NCBI RefSeq assembly: GCF_963676285.1 | Contig: NZ_OY781063.1 | Location: 2,108,001-2,172,000 of the forward strand | Length of the DNA stretch: 64,000 nt | Direction of reading: 5' to 3' | Source of the DNA: an uncultured Sphaerochaeta sp. | GTDB lineage: Bacteria; Spirochaetota; Spirochaetia; Sphaerochaetales; Sphaerochaetaceae | Part shown: positions 42,964 to 51,032 of the stretch, piece after piece | How the letters are laid out: every line of letters begins with the position of its first letter | Position numbering within the stretch: position 1 is the stretch's first letter | Translations under genes and position numbers: made by a program | The notes under the pieces: model-generated | What the model saw: the letters and a program-made list of their open reading frames with translations, nothing else | Databases searched by the model: none | Told to the model about the DNA's origin: nothing

Positions 42964-44793
42964 CTAAATAGATAACTTCAGTGAATCTAAGAGTAATTTG
43001 CCTTTCTTTTCATCATAGGTGATTTTTGGATAAGCAGGGGTGATTCCGCTTTTCCATGCTCCAACACAGCTGATCATCACCTTTGTGTTTTCTGCTTCAA
43101 TCATAGACGTGAGGATAGGAACAATAGTTGTTGAATATGCAAGATTGAGATTTGGAAGAGGATTAATGCTGCCAGCTTCTCTTTTCTGTAAAGGGTCGCT
43201 TATATGGCTCGTATCCCAGGGAAGAGAAATCGAAATTGATGAAGGATTGGCATAATGTTCTTCTGGTTCAATAGGTGTCTCCCATCCGCGGAACAACTCA
43301 ATAGCAAAACCGCCTTCTTTTGTGTATAGCTTTCTCTTTGTTTTTACCTTATGTACCCTCACATGGAATGAGCCTGCTGGAATTAGGTACGTCGTAATGG
43401 ATACATCTTGATATGGATGCCAAAGAGAACCGATATATGATGCATTTGCTACTAAGGTTTTGCTTTCTCTTCTCGTACGCCAATGTGTTGCATCATCACT
43501 GACAAAGAGCATACTGTCGCATCCTGTGTGTGCAAAATCATAGTACGAAGCAGCTACACTGAACGTGTATCGTGCACTATAGGCAAATTTTGCGTACTTC
43601 TCTGCGATGTGCAACATGTGGAATGTTGGATACTGACCAGCATTGAGCATTACTACATCGTCGTCATCCGTACGTTGCATAATTGCCCCGGGTTGTTTGA
43701 GGAGAAAGGTTTTTTCGAGTTTTGGTAGATCTGATTCTTCAGTTTGCCAGAATGGATGAGTCTCAGGCAATGCAAGAACCAAGTATGTTTTAAGTGCCCA
43801 ATAGGGGGAGCCTGGTGCATTATACTGTTCAGCCATCTGTCTGCTCGGATATTGATATCCAACAGTCAAGAAACCATCTCGATCAAATATTGGTTGCTGG
43901 AACCACCACCTGAATGAACGAAGAACAATTCCTTTTAAGACTCCCCATGGAAGTACTTCGAGGCCAGCAAAGGCACATGCACTGTAGAAAGAGACAACCG
44001 CAAAGCGATAGGTCAATGAACGACCATATGGTACGAAGGATCCTTCCTCTGTAAAAAAGTGGATATGCTGTTGGGCAAACGATTTCGCTCGTTCAGAGAA
44101 TCGTTCACATCGTTCAGGATCTTTGTTTTTTCTAAAAGCGTAATAAATTAATGCATAGTACTGCATGGCCAGAGGATTGTAGTTGTCAAAGGGTACCTGG
44201 TCACGATACCACCCATCTCCAGCATACATGCTCTCAAGCTTATCCAGATCCTTCATCATAGTATCGATACAAAATTCAGATCTTCCCAGTGACTCAAAAG
44301 CCATATTTACCAATACCCTGAAAAAGAGCCAGTTGTTAGGTGACATTGTATGGGTATTGATCATTGCGAGCCAATTACAGAGATTATTCTGTTCCGTTTT
44401 ACTGAGAGGCTCCCAGTAAAATTCTGGAGTGAGCAACAAGGACAAGGCAATTGCTGCCATCTCGACCATCCGTTGGTCATAATCACCTACATTACCCCAG
44501 TAATAAGGACTTTCTGGATCAGTCCCGACAATGAGCCCTTTAGCGTGGGTGGACTCTGCATCCCAGGAGAATCCTCCACTACGAAGGGGGACCACTCCCC
44601 AAAGCAAGCGCGACCATCCTTCCAATAAGGCCACATGTTGTGAGTAATGAGCGGATTCATTTCCCACAAACAATCCAGATCCATCCTTCACAAGAGCATT
44701 GCTACAAGGTTGGAGAAGCAACAACAACGACTTGGCTACATCTTCTCGAGACTGTATGTTCAGTTCCTTGATTGGTGTATCATATGCTACCAT
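42964..44793 (-). CDS. DUF2264 domain-containing protein
   Basis: 609 residues. The N-terminal ~380 residues match DUF2264, an (alpha/alpha)6-type domain found in polysaccharide-degradation loci: HYSQHVALLEGWSRLLWGVVPL, NNWLFFRVLVNMAFE and DGWYRDQVPFDNYNPLAMQYY. A beta-rich C-terminal part follows, giving the architecture of lyase/hydrolase families acting on uronic-acid polymers. Catalytic residues cannot be assigned. No signal peptide. GAGGAGAAGG precedes the ATG. It is the distal gene of the operon that starts with the ABC binding protein. Confidence 0.85.
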   Translation of the reverse strand: MVAYDTPIKELNIQSREDVAKSLLLLLQPCSNALVKDGSGLFVGNESAHYSQHVALLEGWSRLLWGVVPLRSGGFSWDAESTHAKGLIVGTDPESPYYWGNVGDYDQRMVEMAAIALSLLLTPEFYWEPLSKTEQNNLCNWLAMINTHTMSPNNWLFFRVLVNMAFESLGRSEFCIDTMMKDLDKLESMYAGDGWYRDQVPFDNYNPLAMQYYALIYYAFRKNKDPERCERFSERAKSFAQQHIHFFTEEGSFVPYGRSLTYRFAVVSFYSACAFAGLEVLPWGVLKGIVLRSFRWWFQQPIFDRDGFLTVGYQYPSRQMAEQYNAPGSPYWALKTYLVLALPETHPFWQTEESDLPKLEKTFLLKQPGAIMQRTDDDDVVMLNAGQYPTFHMLHIAEKYAKFAYSARYTFSVAASYYDFAHTGCDSMLFVSDDATHWRTRRESKTLVANASYIGSLWHPYQDVSITTYLIPAGSFHVRVHKVKTKRKLYTKEGGFAIELFRGWETPIEPEEHYANPSSISISLPWDTSHISDPLQKREAGSINPLPNLNLAYSTTIVPILTSMIEAENTKVMISCVGAWKSGITPAYPKITYDEKKGKLLLDSLKLSI

Positions 44794-44815
44794 GTTCCTT
44801 CTCCTCTGGTTTTGG

Positions 44816-45976
44816 TTACCAAAAACGGATTGCGCTTCCCAGCACTGTTCCCAATGCTTCTATATAAAAGTAGTCTCCCCAAATAACGCATTCATCGATT
44901 CCTGCATTATTTGGTTTTCCATATACCGCATGCATAAGTATCCCCTTGGATTCTGGATTATTCTGAGTTGTGTATGATTTGCTGAGGGATGCAAGCATAT
45001 CCAACGCTTTATTCTGGTATCGCACTGCATCACTGTCATCTTCAGGAAGCAAGGATGCAAGTAACATGAGTCCACAGGATGCAATGGCACTGGCAGAACT
45101 GTCACGTTCTTCATCCCCATCGGTAAAAATCAAATCCCAATAACACACATCATCTGAGGGAAGATGGGATAGAAAATAATCAGCCAAACGCTTTGCATCA
45201 ATCAAACACCCAAAGTCATGGGTATATGTATATGCCAAGGCAAGACCATATATTCCCCATGCTTGGCCCCGAGCCCAGCAGGAGTCGTCACTATATCCTT
45301 GTGCCGTTACTCCTCGTAATGGGTTTCCTGTTTCTGTGTCAAAGTAGTAGGTATGATAAGTCGTTGCATCTGAACGGATAATGTTCTCTCTAGTTCGTGC
45401 GAGATGGCTTAACGCCGCTTCTCGATATCTTGGGTTCTTGGTCTCTTCGGTTGCCCAGAAGAGAAGGGGAATATTCATAAGACAATCAATAATAATCCTG
45501 CCCCTCTGATTTGGATCCTCAAGGTTTCCCCATGCTTGGATAATTCCTGCTTTTGGATGGTAACGTTCCATCAGTAAGTCTGATGCAAGGAGAGCCGTAA
45601 TCTTTGCACTCTCATTATGTGTGACTAAATACTCAGCTTTTGCAGAGAGGATATAGAGAAATCCTAGGTCATGGGTGTTTGTCTCAATCCGCTTTTGTAA
45701 TCGAGTTGCATAGTCCTCAAGCGTTGCTTCTCCGGCACGCTTGAATACTTCATCTCTGGTATGAAGATACGACAGCCATAACATCCCGTTCCAGAAACTA
45801 CTTGTCCACTCAATATTTGCAATTTTGGGATAGACATTGTTGTTGCTGGACGGAGCTGGATATCCATCAGAGAAGTTGGGAATATTGTCTCGTACTTTTT
45901 CGATTGCGTAGGTGTAGGCTCTCTCCCAGAACTCCATTGAGTACTGGGATGAGTTGTTAAAAATATCCTGTTTCAT
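44816..45976 (-). CDS. glycoside hydrolase family 88, unsaturated glucuronyl hydrolase
   Basis: 386 residues, full length for GH88. The two catalytic Asp positions are visible in THDLGFLYI and GRIIIDCLMNIPLL; WARGQAWGIYGLALAY and SSASAIASCGLMLLA are other family blocks. GH88 hydrates the 4,5-double bond left by polysaccharide lyases, releasing the unsaturated uronic acid from oligosaccharides. No signal peptide, so it acts on imported products of an upstream lyase. AAAGG precedes the ATG by 8 bases. Confidence 0.9.
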   Translation of the reverse strand: MKQDIFNNSSQYSMEFWERAYTYAIEKVRDNIPNFSDGYPAPSSNNNVYPKIANIEWTSSFWNGMLWLSYLHTRDEVFKRAGEATLEDYATRLQKRIETNTHDLGFLYILSAKAEYLVTHNESAKITALLASDLLMERYHPKAGIIQAWGNLEDPNQRGRIIIDCLMNIPLLFWATEETKNPRYREAALSHLARTRENIIRSDATTYHTYYFDTETGNPLRGVTAQGYSDDSCWARGQAWGIYGLALAYTYTHDFGCLIDAKRLADYFLSHLPSDDVCYWDLIFTDGDEERDSSASAIASCGLMLLASLLPEDDSDAVRYQNKALDMLASLSKSYTTQNNPESKGILMHAVYGKPNNAGIDECVIWGDYFYIEALGTVLGSAIRFW

Positions 45977-45979
45977 GTT

Positions 45980-47752
45980 TCAGCCTTTGGTCTTGTAATA
46001 CTTCTGCGTCACATAGAACGCCAGTTTTTTGGTTTTACGGTCGCTATCGATCAAACCTTTTCTATTGAACCCCTCTTGGTACCGGTTCAGTCGCCTTACG
46101 GCTCTGAAATCGTAGAAAATCCAAGGAGTCATACCTCGTACATATTTTGCCTTGTCGAGTGTAGTGAATTGTTTGATATAGAGCGCTTCCTGGAATTCTT
46201 CAGTCCACATGGTATCTTTGGTACCGTGATTTCCAGCTCTAGCCCCACCCCCAAATTCAGTGATGATAACAGGTTTTGTAAGATCGGTATTGTTAAGAAT
46301 CGTGAGTAGGTCCTCAAAATTGGGCTCGTACCATCCGTAGTATTCATTGTTTCCGATGATATCAAGATGTTCCATCAATCGATCTTCCAACTTGAGTTTC
46401 GCTGTATTAACCAAGCAAGCAGCGCTTACGAGTCTGGTTGGATCAAGTTCCCTCGTTTTCTTGGCAAGGGAGGACATGAAGGAAAGTCTTGCGTCTGTGT
46501 CAGGATTCTCATTACCAACAGACCAAATAATTACACTGGCGCGATTGCGGTCTCGTATGATAAGTTCAGCGAGTTGGTTTTCTGCATCCGCATAGGTAGC
46601 TTTGTTGGTAAAGTTGATGGCCCAGTAGACAGGAATTTCTTCCCAGAGGAGTACCCCCATCTCATCTGCAATCTTCGAGAATAGTCTGGTATGAGGGTAG
46701 TGTGCCAAGCGGATGAAGTTGCCATGCATCTCCTTGAGGTCGGCGATGGTGTCTCTGATCACCTGTTCATTGGTACTCTTTCCCAAGATAATATGGTCCT
46801 CGTGTACACTGATACCCTTCAAGAATATCGGTTTTCCATTCAATAGGATGTTTATTCCATCCACTTGAATATCTCTGAAACCAATATTTTCACAGAGAGC
46901 GTCATCCTCAGTACTGATTTCTACAGTATAGAGTTTTGGATTCTCTGGGGACCAGAGTTGCAAATCTGCTTTAAAAACAATAGAGCCTTTCCCTTGCTTG
47001 ATAGGTATTTCTTTCTCAATATCCAATTCGGCAATTCGGTATACTGCTTTTCCATTGATTTTTTTATCCATGGTTACTGAGGCAAATATTTCATTTGTCG
47101 TATGAGGCTGTAATTGGGAGAAGAAATTCTGTATATAGGTTGCCGGTGTGCGTATAAGCATGATATCGCGGTAAATACCACCATAGTTAAACCAGTCGGT
47201 ATTATCCATTGGCACTCGATCCTTACTTCGCGAAGCATCAACCGCAATTATCAATCGATTTTCATCAGGTATGAGAGTATCAGTAACCTCGAAACTAAAC
47301 GGTGTAGAAGCTCCATCATGCATCCCAATGACCTTGCCATTCAAAAACACATAGGTACGATAGGAACTACCTTCAAAATGCAAGAATACCCGCTCACCTG
47401 TATGGTGCTCTTTGTATTTAAAAGTCTTGAAGTACAGAGCAGTACTCTCATAGTAATACAAATCTTTGCATTCAGTATTCCAACAACTGGGTACATTAAT
47501 AGTTGGCCAACCCTCAAAGTCAGAATCTATGGGCAAAGGAAGGCCATTGTCACTGATCTTTTTCTCTTTGAACCATTTGGCACGCAGGCAAGTTTCATAG
47601 GGGTCGGGGGAGAAATGGAATGGTCCATTCAATAACTCTATCTCTCTTCCTTCAATACTCATCAGGGTTTCTGCTGTTGCCCTGTTCTCTTCATATTGCA
47701 AACGATAATCCACAACATGGATGTCCTGATTGAAATTTTCTGCTTTTTTCAT
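45980..47752 (-). CDS. glycoside hydrolase family 2, beta-glucuronidase-like
   Basis: 590 residues: sugar-binding domain (~1-185), Ig-like domain (~190-280) and TIM barrel (~285-590). The acid/base Glu is in WSVGNEN and the nucleophile in IITEFGG. FNRKGL near the C-terminus supplies the N-x-K motif that in beta-glucuronidases contacts the substrate carboxylate; LAHYPH is also present. A Tyr of the DIIGNNEYYGWY block is conserved. Together with GH88 this points to glucuronate-containing oligosaccharides. No signal peptide. AAGGGG precedes the ATG; gap to GH88 is 3 bases. Confidence 0.9.
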   Translation of the reverse strand: MKKAENFNQDIHVVDYRLQYEENRATAETLMSIEGREIELLNGPFHFSPDPYETCLRAKWFKEKKISDNGLPLPIDSDFEGWPTINVPSCWNTECKDLYYYESTALYFKTFKYKEHHTGERVFLHFEGSSYRTYVFLNGKVIGMHDGASTPFSFEVTDTLIPDENRLIIAVDASRSKDRVPMDNTDWFNYGGIYRDIMLIRTPATYIQNFFSQLQPHTTNEIFASVTMDKKINGKAVYRIAELDIEKEIPIKQGKGSIVFKADLQLWSPENPKLYTVEISTEDDALCENIGFRDIQVDGINILLNGKPIFLKGISVHEDHIILGKSTNEQVIRDTIADLKEMHGNFIRLAHYPHTRLFSKIADEMGVLLWEEIPVYWAINFTNKATYADAENQLAELIIRDRNRASVIIWSVGNENPDTDARLSFMSSLAKKTRELDPTRLVSAACLVNTAKLKLEDRLMEHLDIIGNNEYYGWYEPNFEDLLTILNNTDLTKPVIITEFGGGARAGNHGTKDTMWTEEFQEALYIKQFTTLDKAKYVRGMTPWIFYDFRAVRRLNRYQEGFNRKGLIDSDRKTKKLAFYVTQKYYKTKG

Positions 47753-47755
47753 TGT

Positions 47756-48586
47756 TTACCCCTTTAGTCCTGAAGAAGCGACGCCTTGCACGAAGTATTT
47801 TTGCCCGAACAAGAAGATGATGAGTACCGGAATAATTGAAATGAGTGCAGCTGCCATTTGTGGCCCCCAATACACATATTGTTCCCGTACAAAATCCGTC
47901 ATTCCCAGAGGAAGTGTCTTAAGCTCTGGTGTGGTGATATAAATCAGTGGTGTGAAAAAATCGTTCCAGAAAAATCGGAATGAAAAGATTACCTGTGTGA
48001 CTAGGACAGCTTTACTCATGGGGAGCATCAACGTGGTAAAAATCGTCCACTCTTTTGCCCCATCTATGCGAGCAGCCTCGCAGTAGGTATCCGGTATCGA
48101 CATAAAGTACTGCTTGATCAGAAACGTACCGAAAGCAGTGAATGCCCCCAAGAATACCAGTGAAGCGTGTGTGTCATAGAGGTTGATATTTCTGATGATG
48201 AGAAATTGGGGAATCATAACAGCTTGCATCGGTATCATCATCGAAGCCAAGTAGAGGCCGAATATGAAATCTCGTCCTTTCCAGTGTAATTTTGTGAAGA
48301 CATAGGCCCCTGTAGCCGCAGTAAAGAGCTGGACCACCACAATTGTAAATGTCAGTTTAACGGAGTTCCATATATAAAGAGGGAATTTATCCATTAGTCG
48401 TGCAAAGTTTGTGAAAATGGGGTTTTCAGGAATAAACTTGAAAGGGAAATTGAAGAGTTCACTCTCATTTTTAAAACTTGAAGACAAGACAATAATCAAA
48501 GGGAACAGTGTGATAAAGGCTACCATTGTCAGAACGACGTATTTGATAACTCTCTCTAGTTGTTGTTTCTGCCTATACGATATCAT
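47756..48586 (-). CDS. sugar ABC transporter permease (MalG type)
   Basis: 276 residues with six hydrophobic helices and the EAA loop EAARIDGAKEWTIFTTLMLP near ~185-205, which contacts the ATPase. N-terminal FPLIIVLSSSFKNESELFNFPF is the usual MalG/CarB pattern. It overlaps the end of the MalF-type gene by 14 bases. The ATPase gene is not in this operon; a shared MsiK-type ATPase elsewhere is likely. Confidence 0.92.
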   Translation of the reverse strand: MISYRQKQQLERVIKYVVLTMVAFITLFPLIIVLSSSFKNESELFNFPFKFIPENPIFTNFARLMDKFPLYIWNSVKLTFTIVVVQLFTAATGAYVFTKLHWKGRDFIFGLYLASMMIPMQAVMIPQFLIIRNINLYDTHASLVFLGAFTAFGTFLIKQYFMSIPDTYCEAARIDGAKEWTIFTTLMLPMSKAVLVTQVIFSFRFFWNDFFTPLIYITTPELKTLPLGMTDFVREQYVYWGPQMAAALISIIPVLIIFLFGQKYFVQGVASSGLKG

Positions 48587-49472
48587 AATTCACCCACTTT
48601 TTCTGTCCATGGCTCTGTAGGAACGTGACTGCCAAAATAATGATCATCAATACCACAGATTCTGCTGAGGCATATCCGAAACGGAAGAAGGTAAACGCAT
48701 TGAGGTAGATGTCAAAAGCGAGAACATTTGTTGATCCTGCAGGTCCACCTCCCTGCTGTCCTCCAGTCATAATGTATATATAGTCGAAGACTTGAAATCC
48801 TCGAATGATTGCGATGGTTAATCCATAAAAAAGAATTGGAGAGAGTCCTGGCAGGGTAACATGGAAGAACTGTTTAATTTTCCCAGCCCCATCCATTTCT
48901 GCTGCCTCATATAAGGTGATGCTGATATTCTGTAATCCACCAATAAAGAGCACCATGTAATACCCGAAGTTCTGCCAAATTGCTATGGTGATGATTACCG
49001 ATAGCGATGACTTGCTGCTGGCTAGCCACTTTGATGTTGGCAATCCAAGAGAAGCCAACATCTGGTTCATAAACCCACTTGATGGTTCAAAGATGAACAT
49101 GAAAGCAAGTCCTACCGCAACCGAAGACAAGATATTGGGAAGGTAAAGTAAACCACGATAAGTTGCGCAAGCTCTAAAGTTTCTAGCGAGAATGAGCGCG
49201 AACATCAAGCCTAAACCAATCTGGAAGAGAACCGTAATAGTCATGAACTTGAACGTTACGAATAGATATGAGAGAAAATCAGGGTTTGTAAACGCAACGA
49301 TATAGTTTTTCAACCCGATAAACCGAAACCGTGGACCACCTGAATAATTTGTGAAAGAGAGCGCTACGGCCATAATCATTGGTGAGAAGACAAAAATCAT
49401 AAAACCAATAAAGCTTGGTAGCAAGAATGAAAGTATGGTTCCTGTCTTCTTAAGTGAATTGCCTGTATTCAC
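48573..49472 (-). CDS. sugar ABC transporter permease (MalF type)
   Basis: 299 residues with six hydrophobic helices and the EAA loop EAAEMDGAGKIKQFFHVTLP. Forms the channel with the MalG-type partner. The GTG at 49472 has GGAGG at 6 bases. A strong stem-loop separates it from the binding-protein gene upstream. Confidence 0.92.
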   Translation of the reverse strand: MNTGNSLKKTGTILSFLLPSFIGFMIFVFSPMIMAVALSFTNYSGGPRFRFIGLKNYIVAFTNPDFLSYLFVTFKFMTITVLFQIGLGLMFALILARNFRACATYRGLLYLPNILSSVAVGLAFMFIFEPSSGFMNQMLASLGLPTSKWLASSKSSLSVIITIAIWQNFGYYMVLFIGGLQNISITLYEAAEMDGAGKIKQFFHVTLPGLSPILFYGLTIAIIRGFQVFDYIYIMTGGQQGGGPAGSTNVLAFDIYLNAFTFFRFGYASAESVVLMIIILAVTFLQSHGQKKWVNYDIV

Positions 49473-49492
49473 GTCGTGCCTCCAAGAATCTC

Positions 49493-49524
49493 CTTCTCCA
49501 AGACACTAATCTGTCTTGGAGAAG
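49493..49524. other. 13-bp stem-loop between binding-protein and permease genes
   Basis: Perfect arms CTTCTCCAAGACA (49493-49505) and TGTCTTGGAGAAG (49512-49524), 6-base loop. It lies just after the binding-protein stop in the direction of transcription. No U-run follows on the minus strand, so it probably stabilises the upstream mRNA or partly attenuates, giving more binding protein than permease. Confidence 0.75.
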
Positions 49525-49541
49525 AAGTCGCTACCACTATT

Positions 49542-50843
49542 CTAGTATGTGGTTTTGATGATGTCGTTCAGGGTCTTGGTAAAAGTTGTTCTGAATTGAT
49601 CGATGTTCATATTACCAAGTAAGAAGTCTTCTTGGATCTTTGCGAATTCAGTTTCAACACGAGTTCCATAGGGGCTGAAATTGGCAGTGTAGTTTCCCTT
49701 CTCCTCAAGGAAGTAATCGATGGAATTTCCCTCTGGAAGGTTCTTTGCAATTTCAACTCTTGCTTCCTCACCTGGTGCCGCAGGGAGAACGCCATAGGAA
49801 GCTGCAACAGCTGCACCTTCAGGACCACTCATCCAATTGATAAACTCGAATGCTGCATCCTTTTTCTTCGAATAACTTGTGATACAGTTTCCGGTGGGAA
49901 GCCCGACGGTGACGTATTCTTCCTGATCACAGGGAAGGCGGGTAATACCCCAGTCCTCAAAGTCGAATGCAAGCAATCCATCATCACGACCTACAACCAT
50001 TTGGCCGGGGAACCATTCACCGATAAGCAGCATACCAACGTTACCATCATAGAACTGCTTGGAGTAGTGAAGCTTGGTTACCTTCATATCGATCAGGCTC
50101 CACATTGCTTGTAGATCCTCTAGTCTCTTTCGCATTTCGAGCTGTTTGACAACGTTTTCGATTGAGTCAATTTTACCATCCGGGGTAACGATGTCATTAC
50201 CAGCCTGTCCTGCTTGGAAGAATCCCTGACCGCCCCAAATATAGATGGTGGATCCAATGAGGGAGGGGTCAGCTGCCGTTATTGCTTTGGAGACCTCTTC
50301 AAATTTCTCCCAAGTCCATTCACCACGTTCTACGTAATAGTCAGGAGTAGGGATACCTGCTTTTTCAAATACTTTCTCATTATAGTAGGTGTAATATGCT
50401 CCACCTCTCCAGGGAATGACTACAATGTCGCCATTGATCACTGAACTAGACTTGAATGCTTCAACTGCATCATTGGGTTTTCCAGTGGCTGCAATATAGG
50501 AATCAAGTGGTTCTAGATAACCGTTGTCATATTGGCCGAACATATCCGCTTGGCGCTTTTCCATAAAAGCATCAATGTCTGCACGACCGCTTAAGAGTGT
50601 AGTGAGTTTTGTCTCATAATCAGCTGCAGGAAGAATCTGTGCATCAACTTGGATGTGAGAGTGTGTCGCATTGAATGTGTCAATCAGTGCTTTATGACTC
50701 CCATCATCCCATGTGTAATACGAGATAACTACTGGGCCATCTTCTGGTTTTGTTGATGTAGCTTCTTTGTCTCCAGCTGCGAACAAGATACCTGCTGTTA
50801 CAAAGACAAGAATCAGTACAAGGAAAAATCTCCGTGTTTTCAT
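49542..50843 (-). CDS. extracellular sugar-binding protein of ABC transporter
   Basis: 433 residues of the MalE-like family 1. Signal peptide ~1-23 ends AGILFAAG; no lipobox Cys, as in many spirochaetal binding proteins. Family blocks include ISYYTWDDG, AADYETKLTTLLSGRADIDAF, PWRGGAYYTYYNEKVFEKAGI and FEFINWMSGPEG. It captures an oligosaccharide in the periplasm, probably the uronic-acid product handled by GH88 and GH2. AAGGAGGG precedes the ATG. First gene of the operon; divergent from the AraC regulator. Confidence 0.92.
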   Translation of the reverse strand: MKTRRFFLVLILVFVTAGILFAAGDKEATSTKPEDGPVVISYYTWDDGSHKALIDTFNATHSHIQVDAQILPAADYETKLTTLLSGRADIDAFMEKRQADMFGQYDNGYLEPLDSYIAATGKPNDAVEAFKSSSVINGDIVVIPWRGGAYYTYYNEKVFEKAGIPTPDYYVERGEWTWEKFEEVSKAITAADPSLIGSTIYIWGGQGFFQAGQAGNDIVTPDGKIDSIENVVKQLEMRKRLEDLQAMWSLIDMKVTKLHYSKQFYDGNVGMLLIGEWFPGQMVVGRDDGLLAFDFEDWGITRLPCDQEEYVTVGLPTGNCITSYSKKKDAAFEFINWMSGPEGAAVAASYGVLPAAPGEEARVEIAKNLPEGNSIDYFLEEKGNYTANFSPYGTRVETEFAKIQEDFLLGNMNIDQFRTTFTKTLNDIIKTTY

Positions 50844-50909
50844 GTGTTCCCTCCTTTTGGGACTGTGATTTTCTAATCTCAGACTTGCATGAGAATATTT
50901 TTAAAGCAA

Positions 50910-50936
50910 TTTTGAAAGCTCCAGATTGTTTTGAAA
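50910..50936. promoter_or_regulatory. direct repeat TTTTGAAA x2, candidate AraC operator
   Basis: TTTTGAAA occurs at 50910-50917 and 50929-50936, start-to-start 19 bases, about two helical turns. It lies in the 189-base AT-rich gap between the binding-protein gene and the divergent AraC-type regulator. AraC proteins commonly bind such direct repeats. The flanking 50844-50909 and 50937-51032 must hold both promoters; no clear consensus pair was seen. Confidence 0.4.
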
Positions 50937-51032
50937 AACGAAGAAATCATTGTTAAAAAGCAAGAAATATTTATTTTTCTGGTGATTTGTATTTTCTGAT
51001 GGTAAAGTTATGGCATAAAGGGCAGTAAAAAG

